A stretch of 7,771 nt of DNA from JBFYTX01 sp964442335 (GCA_964442335.1 CAYTZI010000108.1:1-7771); one strand, 5' to 3'. Positions 1 through 6,200 are shown, numbered from the stretch's first letter. Numbers and translations: made by a program. The notes: generated from the sequence alone by a model not told the origin.

Positions 1-55
1 AACTGGGGACACCTTGATTTTCAGTCAAGTGCTCTACCAACTGAGCTACCTCGGC
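1..55 (-). tRNA. tRNA-Phe (GAA), 3' end cut by window edge
   Basis: The minus strand folds as the first 55 nt of a tRNA. The 5' acceptor strand GCCGAGG is at 55-49, followed by T8-A9. The D stem is GCTC/GAGC with loop AGTTGGTA. The anticodon stem is CTTGA/TCAAG with the 7-nt loop CTGAAAA, then a 5-nt variable region (GTGTC) and the start of the T arm (CCCAG-TT). The anticodon is GAA (positions 22-20), which reads Phe codons. The last 20 or so bases (T loop, 3' acceptor strand, CCA) lie outside the window, so acceptor pairing cannot be checked. It has its own promoter and lies 66 bases downstream of panC in the same direction. Confidence 0.95.
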
Positions 56-70
56 GTTATTACGGGTAAT

Positions 71-99
71 ATTGTACTTTAGATTGGGTACGCCGTCAA
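71..99 (-). promoter_or_regulatory. sigma70-type promoter of tRNA-Phe
   Basis: On the minus strand the -35 box TTGACG (99-94) and the -10 box TACAAT (76-71) are separated by exactly 17 bases. Each hexamer matches the consensus at five of six positions. The predicted start is near position 64, about 9 nt before the tRNA 5' end, a normal leader length for a tRNA. A short inverted repeat TATTAC-GG-GTAATA (58-71) overlaps the -10 box and the start site. Confidence 0.75.
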
Positions 100-121
100 G
101 AAATATGTGAATGAACGGAGC

Positions 122-955
122 CTACTCCAGCACGATGTTATCAATAAGTCTTGTCTTGCCGAACTTCACCGCCAGGGACACTAAAGCTGGCGGCCGCACC
201 CGGTGCAGCATCTCCTGAAGCGTCTCGGGATGCGCCACGCTGATATAGCTGATGTCCGCCAGCGGCTCTTTCTCGATGAGAATGATTATCTCGTGGCGGA
301 TTACGCCGGCGTCTTTCTCGCCCTGTTCCCACAGCTCCCGCGCCAGCGTCAGGGCCCGGTTAAGGACGGCGGCCGCCCGGCGCTGCTCGCGGGAAAGGTA
401 GGTGTTCCGGCTGCTCATCGCCAGGCCGTCCGGCTCGCGTACCGTGGGGCAAGCGACGATTTCCAGGTCCATATTGAGGTCGGCGACCATCTTCTTTATT
501 ACCGCCACCTGCTGGGCGTCCTTCTGCCCGAAGTAAGCCCGGTCCGGCCGGACGATATTGAACAGCTTGGCGACGACCGTGTCCACGCCGCGGAAATGCC
601 CCGGGCGCGCGGCCCCCTCGAGTCGTTCGGTGATATTGCCGGGGACGATCCAGGTATCGAAGTCCCCCGGGTACATCTCGGCGTCCGAAGGCACAAAGAC
701 GATATCCGTAAAAGGCTCCAGCATGGCGAGGTCGCGCTTGATATCGCGCGGATAGCTCTTGAAATCTTCCTTGGGGCCGAACTGGGCGGGGTTAACGAAA
801 ATACTCACCACCACGGTATCAGTTTCCTCCCTGGCCCGCATAACCAGAGAGAGGTGGCCTTCATGCAGATAGCCCATGGTCGGAACGAAGCCCACCGGAC
901 CGTCAAGCTGGCGCCGGCTTTCCCTCATTCCGGCTATCTTTTCGATAACCCTCAT
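122..955 (-). CDS. panC: pantothenate synthetase (pantoate--beta-alanine ligase)
   Basis: PanC joins D-pantoate and beta-alanine with ATP, via a pantoyl-adenylate, to make pantothenate in the cytoplasm. The 277-residue length is normal for the family. The N-terminal nucleotidyltransferase signature PTMGYLHEGH (residues 25-34) holds the HIGH-like His31 and His34. The pantoate/ATP pocket region LEGAARPGHFRGV (112-124) is intact, followed by YFGQKD (141-146) and the KMSKS-like loop MSSRN (180-184). The ATG at 955 is chosen because the protein opens with the usual MxVI sequence. There is only a weak AGG upstream, and the predicted transcription start is about 8 nt before the ATG, so translation may be nearly leaderless. 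It follows panB in the same direction but is separated from it by a terminator and has its own promoter. Confidence 0.97.
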   Translation of the reverse strand: MRVIEKIAGMRESRRQLDGPVGFVPTMGYLHEGHLSLVMRAREETDTVVVSIFVNPAQFGPKEDFKSYPRDIKRDLAMLEPFTDIVFVPSDAEMYPGDFDTWIVPGNITERLEGAARPGHFRGVDTVVAKLFNIVRPDRAYFGQKDAQQVAVIKKMVADLNMDLEIVACPTVREPDGLAMSSRNTYLSREQRRAAAVLNRALTLARELWEQGEKDAGVIRHEIIILIEKEPLADISYISVAHPETLQEMLHRVRPPALVSLAVKFGKTRLIDNIVLE

Positions 956-969
956 TTTAGCTCATACCT

Positions 970-998
970 ATTATCCATGTATCTTTGCCTGATGTCAA
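970..998 (-). promoter_or_regulatory. sigma70-type promoter of panC, overlapping a terminator tail
   Basis: The minus strand shows a perfect -35 TTGACA (998-993), a 17-base spacer, and -10 GATAAT (975-970, five of six matches). The first two bases of the -35 box are also the last bases of the T5 tract of the panB terminator. Predicted initiation is at about 963, only some 8 nt before the panC ATG, leaving no room for a normal Shine-Dalgarno site in the mRNA. Confidence 0.75.
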
Positions 999-1026
999 AA
1001 AGAAAGTCCCGGTTTCCGGGACTTTC
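997..1026 (-). terminator. intrinsic terminator after panB
   Basis: There is a perfect inverted repeat with 11-bp arms GAAAGTCCCGG (1002-1012) and CCGGGACTTTC (1016-1026) and a 3-nt loop. On the minus strand it is followed directly by TTTTT (1001-997). It lies 22 bases beyond the panB stop. The T-run is only five bases long, so some readthrough into panC is possible. On the plus strand no T-tract follows the hairpin, so it is directional. Confidence 0.9.
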
Positions 1027-1047
1027 AGTACATGCCTGCGTTTGCGG

Positions 1048-1875
1048 TTATTGCAGCTCTTTTAACACGGCCTCATCGATGATAAAGCTGTGCTTTTCGG
1101 TCGGGAACTGGCCGGACCGTACCTCGTCGTAGTACTGCGTGAGGGCACCGGTCATGACATCGGCGAGCTTGGCGTACTGCTTGGCGTGCTTGGGCACGAA
1201 CTCGGTAAAAAGCCCGAGGATGTCGTTGATTATCTGCACCTGGCCGTCGCAGTAAGGCCCGGCGCCGATGCCGATGGTGGGGATGCTGATTTTCTTGGTG
1301 ATAATCTCCGCCAGCTTAAATGGAATGGCTTCCAGGACAAGGGCGAAGGCACCGGCCTGCTCCAGGACCACCGAGTCCTCGATGAGCCTTCTGGCGGCTT
1401 CCAGGGACTTCGCCTGCACTTTAAGGCCGCCGAGCTGATAGACGGACTGGGGCGTAAGGCCGAGGTGTCCCATGACCGGGATGCCGCAGCCGACGATTTT
1501 CTTTACCGTTTCCGCCACGGTGATGCCGCCTTCCAGCTTGACCGCCTGGGCGCCGGCTTCCTGGATAAAGCGGGCGGCGTTGCGCAGGGCGTCATCGATG
1601 TTGATATGGTAGGTCATGAAGGGCATATCGCCGATTATCATGGCTTTACCGGTGCCGCGCACCACGGCTTTGGTGTGATGAATCATGACGTCCATCGTCA
1701 CCGGGATGGGCGTCTCGTAACCGAGCACCACCATGCCCAGGCTGTCCCCGACCAGTATCATCGGCACGCCGACGCTCTCGACCAGTTTGGCGGTGGAGTA
1801 ATCGTAAGAGGTGAGCATGACTATCTTCTCACCTTTTTGCTTCATTTCTTTAATCTGGTTAATCGTTACGCGCAC
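1048..1875 (-). CDS. panB: ketopantoate hydroxymethyltransferase
   Basis: PanB transfers a hydroxymethyl group from 5,10-methylene-tetrahydrofolate to alpha-ketoisovalerate, giving ketopantoate, the committed step of pantothenate synthesis. The 275 residues form one TIM-barrel domain. The metal-binding acids of the family are present in VGDSLG (Asp44), IGDMPF (Asp83) and KLEGG (Glu115). The catalytic acid is in LVLEAIP (Glu182), and the conserved segments GHLGLTPQS (136-144) and GIGAGPYCDGQ (202-212) are intact. The start is a GTG at 1875 that gives the usual MxVTI opening. A good Shine-Dalgarno (GAGGA) lies about 7 nt upstream, overlapping the panD stop codon, which suggests translational coupling. 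It is the third gene of the DUF2520-panD-panB operon and is followed by a strong terminator. Confidence 0.97.
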   Translation of the reverse strand: MRVTINQIKEMKQKGEKIVMLTSYDYSTAKLVESVGVPMILVGDSLGMVVLGYETPIPVTMDVMIHHTKAVVRGTGKAMIIGDMPFMTYHINIDDALRNAARFIQEAGAQAVKLEGGITVAETVKKIVGCGIPVMGHLGLTPQSVYQLGGLKVQAKSLEAARRLIEDSVVLEQAGAFALVLEAIPFKLAEIITKKISIPTIGIGAGPYCDGQVQIINDILGLFTEFVPKHAKQYAKLADVMTGALTQYYDEVRSGQFPTEKHSFIIDEAVLKELQ

Positions 1876-1884
1876 GGCAATTCC

Positions 1885-2256
1885 TCAAGCGAAAATTTTC
1901 TCGTCGAGCTTGGTGACGATGGCGTTCTTCTCGTTGACGTGGACAACTATCGGTTTGTGGTCCTTCGTCGCTTCTTCCGGGACCTGGGTGTATGTCAGGA
2001 TGATAACAATATCCCCCTTGACGGCGAGACGGGCGGCGGCGCCGTTCAGGCAGATTGTGCCGCTGCCGGCTTCCCCCTCGATGGCGTAGGTGGTAAAACG
2101 GGCGCCGTTATTAATGTTGAGCACGTGAACCTGCTCGTAGGGCAAAATATCGGCGGCCGCCATAAGGCTGCTGTCGATGGTGACGCTGCCCTCGTAATCG
2201 ATGTTGGCGTCGGTTACCCTCGCCCGGTGGATTTTGCTCTTTAGCATCGTTCTCAT
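1885..2256 (-). CDS. panD: aspartate 1-decarboxylase proenzyme
   Basis: PanD decarboxylates L-aspartate to beta-alanine, the second substrate of PanC. It is made as an inactive chain that cleaves itself to create a pyruvoyl group. The 123-residue length is typical. The opening MLKSKIHRA and the cleavage site YEGS (Gly23-Ser24, equivalent to Gly24-Ser25 of E. coli) are intact, so the new beta chain would begin at Ser24. The NGAA segment (71-74) in the middle of the protein is also conserved. The ATG at 2256 is supported by AGGAG about 8 nt upstream. It lies 25 bases after the DUF2520 gene and 9 bases before panB, consistent with one transcript. Confidence 0.96.
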   Translation of the reverse strand: MRTMLKSKIHRARVTDANIDYEGSVTIDSSLMAAADILPYEQVHVLNINNGARFTTYAIEGEAGSGTICLNGAAARLAVKGDIVIILTYTQVPEEATKDHKPIVVHVNEKNAIVTKLDEKIFA

Positions 2257-2281
2257 GCCGCTTACTCCTGAAAATAGATTT

Positions 2282-3142
2282 TCAACTCGTCTTTAGTATC
2301 GCTTCCATTTCCAAGGCCTGTTTATCACTGATTCTCCCCTTCGCCAGGGAAACAGGTAACGTTTGCAGGCCGAGTTCTTTATAAGGAAAGAGTAAAGCCG
2401 GGGCTTTCTCCCGCAGCATCTCGATATGCTTGCCGACCGTGCCGGTGTCGCCGCGGGCGATAGGGCCGGTCAGGCATTGCGGGATACCGATTTTATCGAT
2501 GTTATTGACAGTACCGCGAATGAGGGGAAGCAGGGCTTCAGTAGCCTGGTCGGGGGGGATAGAGAACGTTTTCCAGAGGTCGGTCGCCATCTTAACGAGC
2601 GTCACCAGGTAGTTGCTGGCGAAGACGGCGGCGGCGTGGTAAGCCACTTTATCGCCGGCCTTGAGCACTATCCAGCGGCCTCCCAACGCCCCGGTCATGT
2701 CTTTAAGAGTGGTCAGGAGTGGCTCTTCGCCTTCCAGGGCAAACGTCGAGCCGGGCAGGTTCTCGATGGCCTGGGTGAGGCCGGCGAACGTCTGGAGGGG
2801 GTGGAAACTGCCCACCATTGCCCCGGCTTTCCGGGCGGGCTCGAGGACATCGAGGGAATCGGCGCCGCTGCAGTGGACGACGCTGCGGCCTTTATGCCAT
2901 TTTACCGCCGCAGCTACTTTTCCGATGGCGTCGTCGGGGGTGGTGATAAAGGTGATATCGGCCCGGTCCGCCACTTCCTGGTTGCTGTCCAGCAGGTGCA
3001 GGTTGCTCACTATTCCGGCGGATTTACCCATCGACGCCGGACTGCGTCTGGACGCGCCGACGAACTCATAGCCTTTCTGGCTGAGAAGAACAGCCAGGGC
3101 CGTTCCCACCGTTCCCGCCCCGATAAAACCTATCTTAATCAT
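2282..3142 (-). CDS. Rossmann-fold/DUF2520 oxidoreductase, candidate ketopantoate reductase
   Basis: This 286-residue protein has an N-terminal Rossmann NAD(P) domain with GAGTVG at residues 8-13. The conserved middle segments are HCSGA (90-94) and GSFHPLQTF (111-119). The C-terminal helical domain (about 135-280) is of the 6-phosphogluconate-dehydrogenase type known as DUF2520, with KVAYHAAAVFASNY (165-178) and LTGPIARGD (224-232). Lys165 and Asn177 resemble the Lys/Asn pair used by reductases of this superfamily. The family has often been left unassigned. Here it is the first gene of an operon with panD and panB and is preceded by a pan-like leader. No panE or ilvC is visible in the window, so I infer that it reduces ketopantoate to pantoate. 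The non-PanE enzyme PanG is a precedent; whether PanG is the same family I cannot confirm here. The ATG at 3142 has only a weak ribosome site (GAG) because the terminator tail occupies the upstream bases. Confidence 0.85.
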   Translation of the reverse strand: MIKIGFIGAGTVGTALAVLLSQKGYEFVGASRRSPASMGKSAGIVSNLHLLDSNQEVADRADITFITTPDDAIGKVAAAVKWHKGRSVVHCSGADSLDVLEPARKAGAMVGSFHPLQTFAGLTQAIENLPGSTFALEGEEPLLTTLKDMTGALGGRWIVLKAGDKVAYHAAAVFASNYLVTLVKMATDLWKTFSIPPDQATEALLPLIRGTVNNIDKIGIPQCLTGPIARGDTGTVGKHIEMLREKAPALLFPYKELGLQTLPVSLAKGRISDKQALEMEAILKTS

Positions 3143-3150
3143 GCCGCTCT

Positions 3151-3189
3151 AAAAATTTAATGCCCTCCCGGCATGTATCCGAAAGGGCA
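3151..3189 (-). terminator. leader terminator (attenuator) before the DUF2520 gene
   Basis: On the minus strand TGCCCTTTCGG (3189-3179) pairs with CCGGGAGGGCA (3171-3161) over 11 bp, including two G-U pairs, across a 7-nt loop. The tail is TTAAATTTTT (3160-3151). The structure ends only 8 bases before the ATG at 3142 and lies inside the 5' untranslated leader, after the predicted promoter and before the first gene. A terminator in that position points to conditional transcription rather than to ending an upstream gene. Confidence 0.75.
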
Positions 3190-3204
3190 AATTTCACCAA
3201 TGCT

Positions 3205-3290
3205 ATCTGCCGTCTCGGTCGTTACCGATCCAAGCGACTATGTTTTTTAAGGTCTGAACCAGACTCACCGCCATTACGGTCGATGGTCAC
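3205..3290 (-). promoter_or_regulatory. tandem-hairpin leader, candidate pan RNA motif / riboswitch
   Basis: Two similar hairpins sit at the start of the predicted transcript. Hairpin 1 (about 3288-3257) has inner stem CCG/CGG around the loop TAATGG, an internal loop, and outer stem ACCA/TGGT. Hairpin 2 (about 3238-3205) has inner stem TCGG/CCGA around the loop TAACGA. Its outer stem GTCGCT/GGC-A-GAT has one bulged A. An A-rich linker joins them. The paired loops fit the consensus TAAYGR. Tandem hairpins with bulged adenines upstream of pantothenate operons are the published hallmark of the pan RNA motif, known from Chloroflexi, Firmicutes and deltaproteobacteria. I matched it from memory of its architecture and genomic position, not with a covariance model. 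Confidence 0.6.
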
Positions 3291-3294
3291 TTTA

Positions 3295-3323
3295 ATATTA
3301 GCTCAGGTCAGCGATTTTGTCAA
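3295..3323 (-). promoter_or_regulatory. sigma70-type promoter of the DUF2520-panD-panB operon
   Basis: The minus strand shows a perfect -35 TTGACA (3323-3318), a 17-base spacer and -10 TAATAT (3300-3295). Initiation is expected at about 3291-3288, just where the first leader hairpin begins, giving a leader of about 145 nt. The -35 box lies 22 bases beyond the stop codon of the upstream acyl-CoA dehydrogenase gene. I see no hairpin terminator between them, so some readthrough from that gene is possible. Confidence 0.8.
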
Positions 3324-3345
3324 TAGAACGAACGTAAAAAGCGAA

Positions 3346-4491
3346 TCAGCTGTCCCTGAGCAGGCTCCGGGCGATAGTCAGGCGCATTATCTCGGAGGTG
3401 CCTTCGTAAATCTCGGTAATTTTGGCGTCGCGGAGGTAACGCTCCAGAGGGTAGTCGCGGGTGTAGCCGTAGCCGCCGTGAATCTGGAGGGCTTTATTGG
3501 TCACGAAGGAAGCCACTTCGGAAGCGAAGACTTTGGCCATGGCGGCTTCCTTGATGAAAGGCACACCGAGGTCGCACAGACGGGCGGCGCGGTAGGTAAG
3601 TAAGCGGGCGGCGTCAATCCGGGTGGCCATGTCCGCCAGCATCCACTGGATAGCTTGGAACCCGGCGATAGGTTGCTCGAACTGGCGGCGTTCTTTAGCG
3701 TAGTTCAGCGCCGTTTCGAAGGCCGCCCGGGAGATGCCCGTGGCTTCGGCGCCGACGGTAACGCGGCTGACATCCAGCGCGTCGAGGGCTATTTTTAGTC
3801 CCTGGCCTTCCTCGCCGAGCCGGTTTTCCGCGGGAACGAAGCAGTCCTGGAAGATGAGCTCGGTAGAGTTGAGGCCGTGGAGTCCCATCTTGTCTTCGTA
3901 CTTGCCAACGGAAAGTCCGGGGGTATCTTTATCCATGACGAAGGCGGTAATACCATGGTGCCCCAGGGACTTATCAACGGTGGCGAAAACAACGACTATC
4001 TCCGCCCTGTCACCGAGACTGATAAAGAGTTTGTTGCCGTTGATGATATAGCCGTCTTTATGACGGGCGGCGGTGGTCTGTATTCCGGCGGGATCGCTGC
4101 CGGCCCCTGCCTCGGTGAGGGCGAAACATGCCATCTTTTCGCCGCGGGCGTGGGGAGGGAGATATTTCTGTTTCTGGGCTTCTGTGCCGTACTCAATGAC
4201 GGGAACGATAGCCAGGGAGAGGCTGACGCGCAGGTAGTTATCGATGGCGGCAGAGGCATGGGCAAGCTCCTCGATGGCGATGCACAGGTCCAGTTTGCCG
4301 CGCCCGCTGCCACCGTATTTCTCCGGGATGGTAAGCCCGAACAGGCCGAGTCCGGCTATCTTCTTAATTTCTTCGGTGGGGAATTCACCGGTCTTGTCTA
4401 TCTGAGAGGCAACCGGCTCCAGTTCCGAAGCAGCAAACTCGCGGAGCGTTGTTTGGAGCATCTTCTGCTCTTCACTAAACTCGAAGTCCAT
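3346..4491 (-). CDS. acyl-CoA dehydrogenase
   Basis: This is an FAD enzyme that removes hydrogens from C2 and C3 of an acyl-CoA and passes electrons to electron-transfer flavoprotein. The 381 residues are the usual length. The order is an N-terminal helical domain (1-120), a beta domain opening with the family signature CFALTEAGAGSDPAG (122-136), and a C-terminal helical domain. The second signature QIHGGYGYTRD (336-346) is present, as is the catalytic base position Glu363 in IYEGTSE. The ATG at 4491 gives the typical MDFEFSEEQ start. No Shine-Dalgarno precedes it, while a -10 box lies only 10 bases upstream. Chain-length preference cannot be read from sequence by eye; short-chain or branched-chain acyl-CoA is plausible. 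It lies between the acyl-CoA synthetase gene and the pantothenate operon, all in the same direction. Confidence 0.96.
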   Translation of the reverse strand: MDFEFSEEQKMLQTTLREFAASELEPVASQIDKTGEFPTEEIKKIAGLGLFGLTIPEKYGGSGRGKLDLCIAIEELAHASAAIDNYLRVSLSLAIVPVIEYGTEAQKQKYLPPHARGEKMACFALTEAGAGSDPAGIQTTAARHKDGYIINGNKLFISLGDRAEIVVVFATVDKSLGHHGITAFVMDKDTPGLSVGKYEDKMGLHGLNSTELIFQDCFVPAENRLGEEGQGLKIALDALDVSRVTVGAEATGISRAAFETALNYAKERRQFEQPIAGFQAIQWMLADMATRIDAARLLTYRAARLCDLGVPFIKEAAMAKVFASEVASFVTNKALQIHGGYGYTRDYPLERYLRDAKITEIYEGTSEIMRLTIARSLLRDS

Positions 4492-4501
4492 ACTGGCATA
4501 T

Positions 4502-4530
4502 AGTATAGCATGGGAAGCTCATATCTTGAA
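4502..4530 (-). promoter_or_regulatory. extended -10 promoter of the acyl-CoA dehydrogenase gene
   Basis: On the minus strand TGC-TATACT gives an extended -10 box (TGn at 4510-4508, hexamer 4507-4502, five of six matches). The -35 region TTCAAG (4530-4525), 17 bases upstream, is poor (three of six), as is common for extended -10 promoters. Initiation would fall at about 4495, some 4 nt before the ATG, so the transcript may be leaderless. This fits the missing Shine-Dalgarno. Confidence 0.5.
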
Positions 4531-4570
4531 AATTAAAAGTCGAATCCTGTTGTCCCTGTTACTTTAGGGA

Positions 4571-4600
4571 AGAAAAAGAAAGAGGGGCTTGCGCCCCTCT
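4571..4600 (-). terminator. intrinsic terminator after the acyl-CoA synthetase gene
   Basis: There are perfect 8-bp arms AGAGGGGC (4581-4588) and GCCCCTCT (4593-4600) with a 4-nt loop. On the minus strand they are followed by the T-rich tail TTCTTTTTCT (4580-4571). The structure begins 25 bases after the synthetase stop. It separates that gene from the acyl-CoA dehydrogenase gene, which therefore needs its own promoter. Confidence 0.9.
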
Positions 4601-4625
4601 CAGATATCCGACTGCGTAGCTATCC

Positions 4626-6194
4626 CTATGCCTTCCCCCACTTATCTCTTATCTCCCGCTTGATGAGCTTGCCCATGGGGTTGCGGGGTAGCTCGTCAAC
4701 AAAGACGACGGTACGGGGACGCTTAAAGCTGGCGAGGTTCTGGCGGCAGTGCTCCATAAGCTCTTCCTCGACCGCCTTGGATTTCTCCACGCCTTTTTTA
4801 AGGACCACCACGGCGCGCGGCTCCTCGCCCCAGGTCTCGTCCGGGATGCCTATGACGGCAACGTCCTCCACCTTGGGGTGCTCGCGGATAACGTTCTCCA
4901 GCTCCTCCGGCGAGATGTTCTCCCCGGCGCGGATGATGATATCGCTGGAGCGCCCCGCCAGGAAATAGTAGCCGTCCTCGTCCACGTAGCCTATATCGCC
5001 CGTATGTACCCAGCCGTCTTTATCTATGGTCTTCTTCGTCTTCTCCTCGTCCTTCCAGTAGCCGCTCATGACACGCGGGCCCCTGGCCAGAATCTCACCG
5101 ACCTCGTTGGGGGCCAGCTTTTTGCCGGTATCCTGGTCGATGACTTTCATCTCGACGTCAGCCATCGGCTTACCGATTGACGCCAGGCGCTTTAGCTTCT
5201 TCTCCTGCTCCTCCGGCGTGCCCGTGATGACGTGGTCCTCCGGTCCCAGCGCGGTGATAGTGGACGCCGTTTCCGTCTGCCCGAAGGCGTTGATAAAGCT
5301 GACGCCGGGGAACTCCTCCAGGGCCTTGCGGATAACGGGCAGCGGCATCGGGGCGGCGCCATAGGTGATTACTTTAAGGCTGCTTAAATCATGCTTCTTG
5401 AAATCGGGGCTGTCGAGGAGCTGCTTGAGCATGGTGGGCACCATCATGGCGCGGTTGGCTTTCTCCTTCTCCACCAGGGTCATCCACTCCACGGGTTCGA
5501 ACTGGCGCTCCATGACCAGCGTGCGCGCGCCGTAGATGGCCGCCATCATCGCCTGGATGCCAGCCACGTGATACAGAGGCACGGTGAGGATATTCCGCTC
5601 ATCCGTCTCGGGGTCGGGCGGGCTGACGTTCTCAAGAACGTAGGTGCTGAAGCTGTTGTGGGAGAGCATCACGCCCTTGGGGAAACCGGTGGTGCCGGCG
5701 GTGTACATCAGGATGGTCGTGTCTTTATCGTCGATGTCCGCCGTCACATCGTCCGGCGACGATTTCTCGATGAGTTCTTCATAGAAGTGCATGTCCGGGT
5801 GGAGCTTTTCGATGGAGACGAGGTGATTGAGGTGGTGGAGCTCGGGGCGGATGGACTGGATGAGGGGGATATAGCGTTCTCCGACGATGAACACGCTGGC
5901 CTCGGCGCTGTTGAGCATATAGGAAAGCTCTTTCTCCTTGGCGCGGAAATTGAGCGGCAGGTAGATGGCGCCCGTCTTGGCCACGGCGAAATAGGTCTCG
6001 ACACACTGATTACAGTTTACCTGGAGGAAAGCGATAACGGCGCCTTTTTTGGCGCCCAGCTTTACAAGACTGTTGGCGAGCCGGTTGACGCGCTCGTTTA
6101 GCTGGGCGAAAGTATACCTTTTGTCCTCGAAGATGATGGCGGTCCTGTCCGGGCAGATGGCGGTGGCGATGTTAAGGAAATCGGTGGTGTTCAT
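4626..6194 (-). CDS. AMP-forming acyl-CoA synthetase (fatty-acid--CoA ligase family)
   Basis: This enzyme activates a carboxylic acid to its acyl-CoA in two steps, through an acyl-adenylate. The 522-residue protein has the large N-terminal ANL domain with the phosphate-binding loop TAGTTGFPKG (165-174), the substrate-pocket segment YGAAPMP (278-284) and FGQTET (304-309). HTGD (397-400) and GRSSDIIIRAGENISP (414-429) follow, around the hinge to the small C-terminal domain. Catalytic Lys509 is in RNPMGK. The ATG at 6194 is preferred over an in-frame ATG at 6224 because GGAGG lies 6 nt before it and a promoter start is predicted near 6220, downstream of the earlier ATG. The substrate is not certain: medium- or long-chain fatty acid is most likely by overall pattern, but aromatic or alicyclic acids are possible. 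Its neighbours, a dehydrogenase and a hydratase gene, support acyl-CoA degradation. Confidence 0.93.
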   Translation of the reverse strand: MNTTDFLNIATAICPDRTAIIFEDKRYTFAQLNERVNRLANSLVKLGAKKGAVIAFLQVNCNQCVETYFAVAKTGAIYLPLNFRAKEKELSYMLNSAEASVFIVGERYIPLIQSIRPELHHLNHLVSIEKLHPDMHFYEELIEKSSPDDVTADIDDKDTTILMYTAGTTGFPKGVMLSHNSFSTYVLENVSPPDPETDERNILTVPLYHVAGIQAMMAAIYGARTLVMERQFEPVEWMTLVEKEKANRAMMVPTMLKQLLDSPDFKKHDLSSLKVITYGAAPMPLPVIRKALEEFPGVSFINAFGQTETASTITALGPEDHVITGTPEEQEKKLKRLASIGKPMADVEMKVIDQDTGKKLAPNEVGEILARGPRVMSGYWKDEEKTKKTIDKDGWVHTGDIGYVDEDGYYFLAGRSSDIIIRAGENISPEELENVIREHPKVEDVAVIGIPDETWGEEPRAVVVLKKGVEKSKAVEEELMEHCRQNLASFKRPRTVVFVDELPRNPMGKLIKREIRDKWGKA

Positions 6195-6200
6195 GGCGTA

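Noticed and set aside
203..2244. Long plus-strand open frames opposite panC and panB (203-1132 and 1090-2244)
   Set aside because: They lie antisense to clearly conserved enzymes and have low-complexity His/Gly/Asp/Val-rich translations with no recognisable motif. They are by-products of GC-rich codon use on the other strand.
3143..3300. T-box leader for the pan operon
   Set aside because: I cannot find the T-box AGGGTGG-type core or a plausible specifier loop; tandem small hairpins fit a pan-type element better.
3877..4503. Plus-strand open frame opposite the acyl-CoA dehydrogenase
   Set aside because: It is antisense to a well-conserved gene, has no family signature and no ribosome site that stands out.
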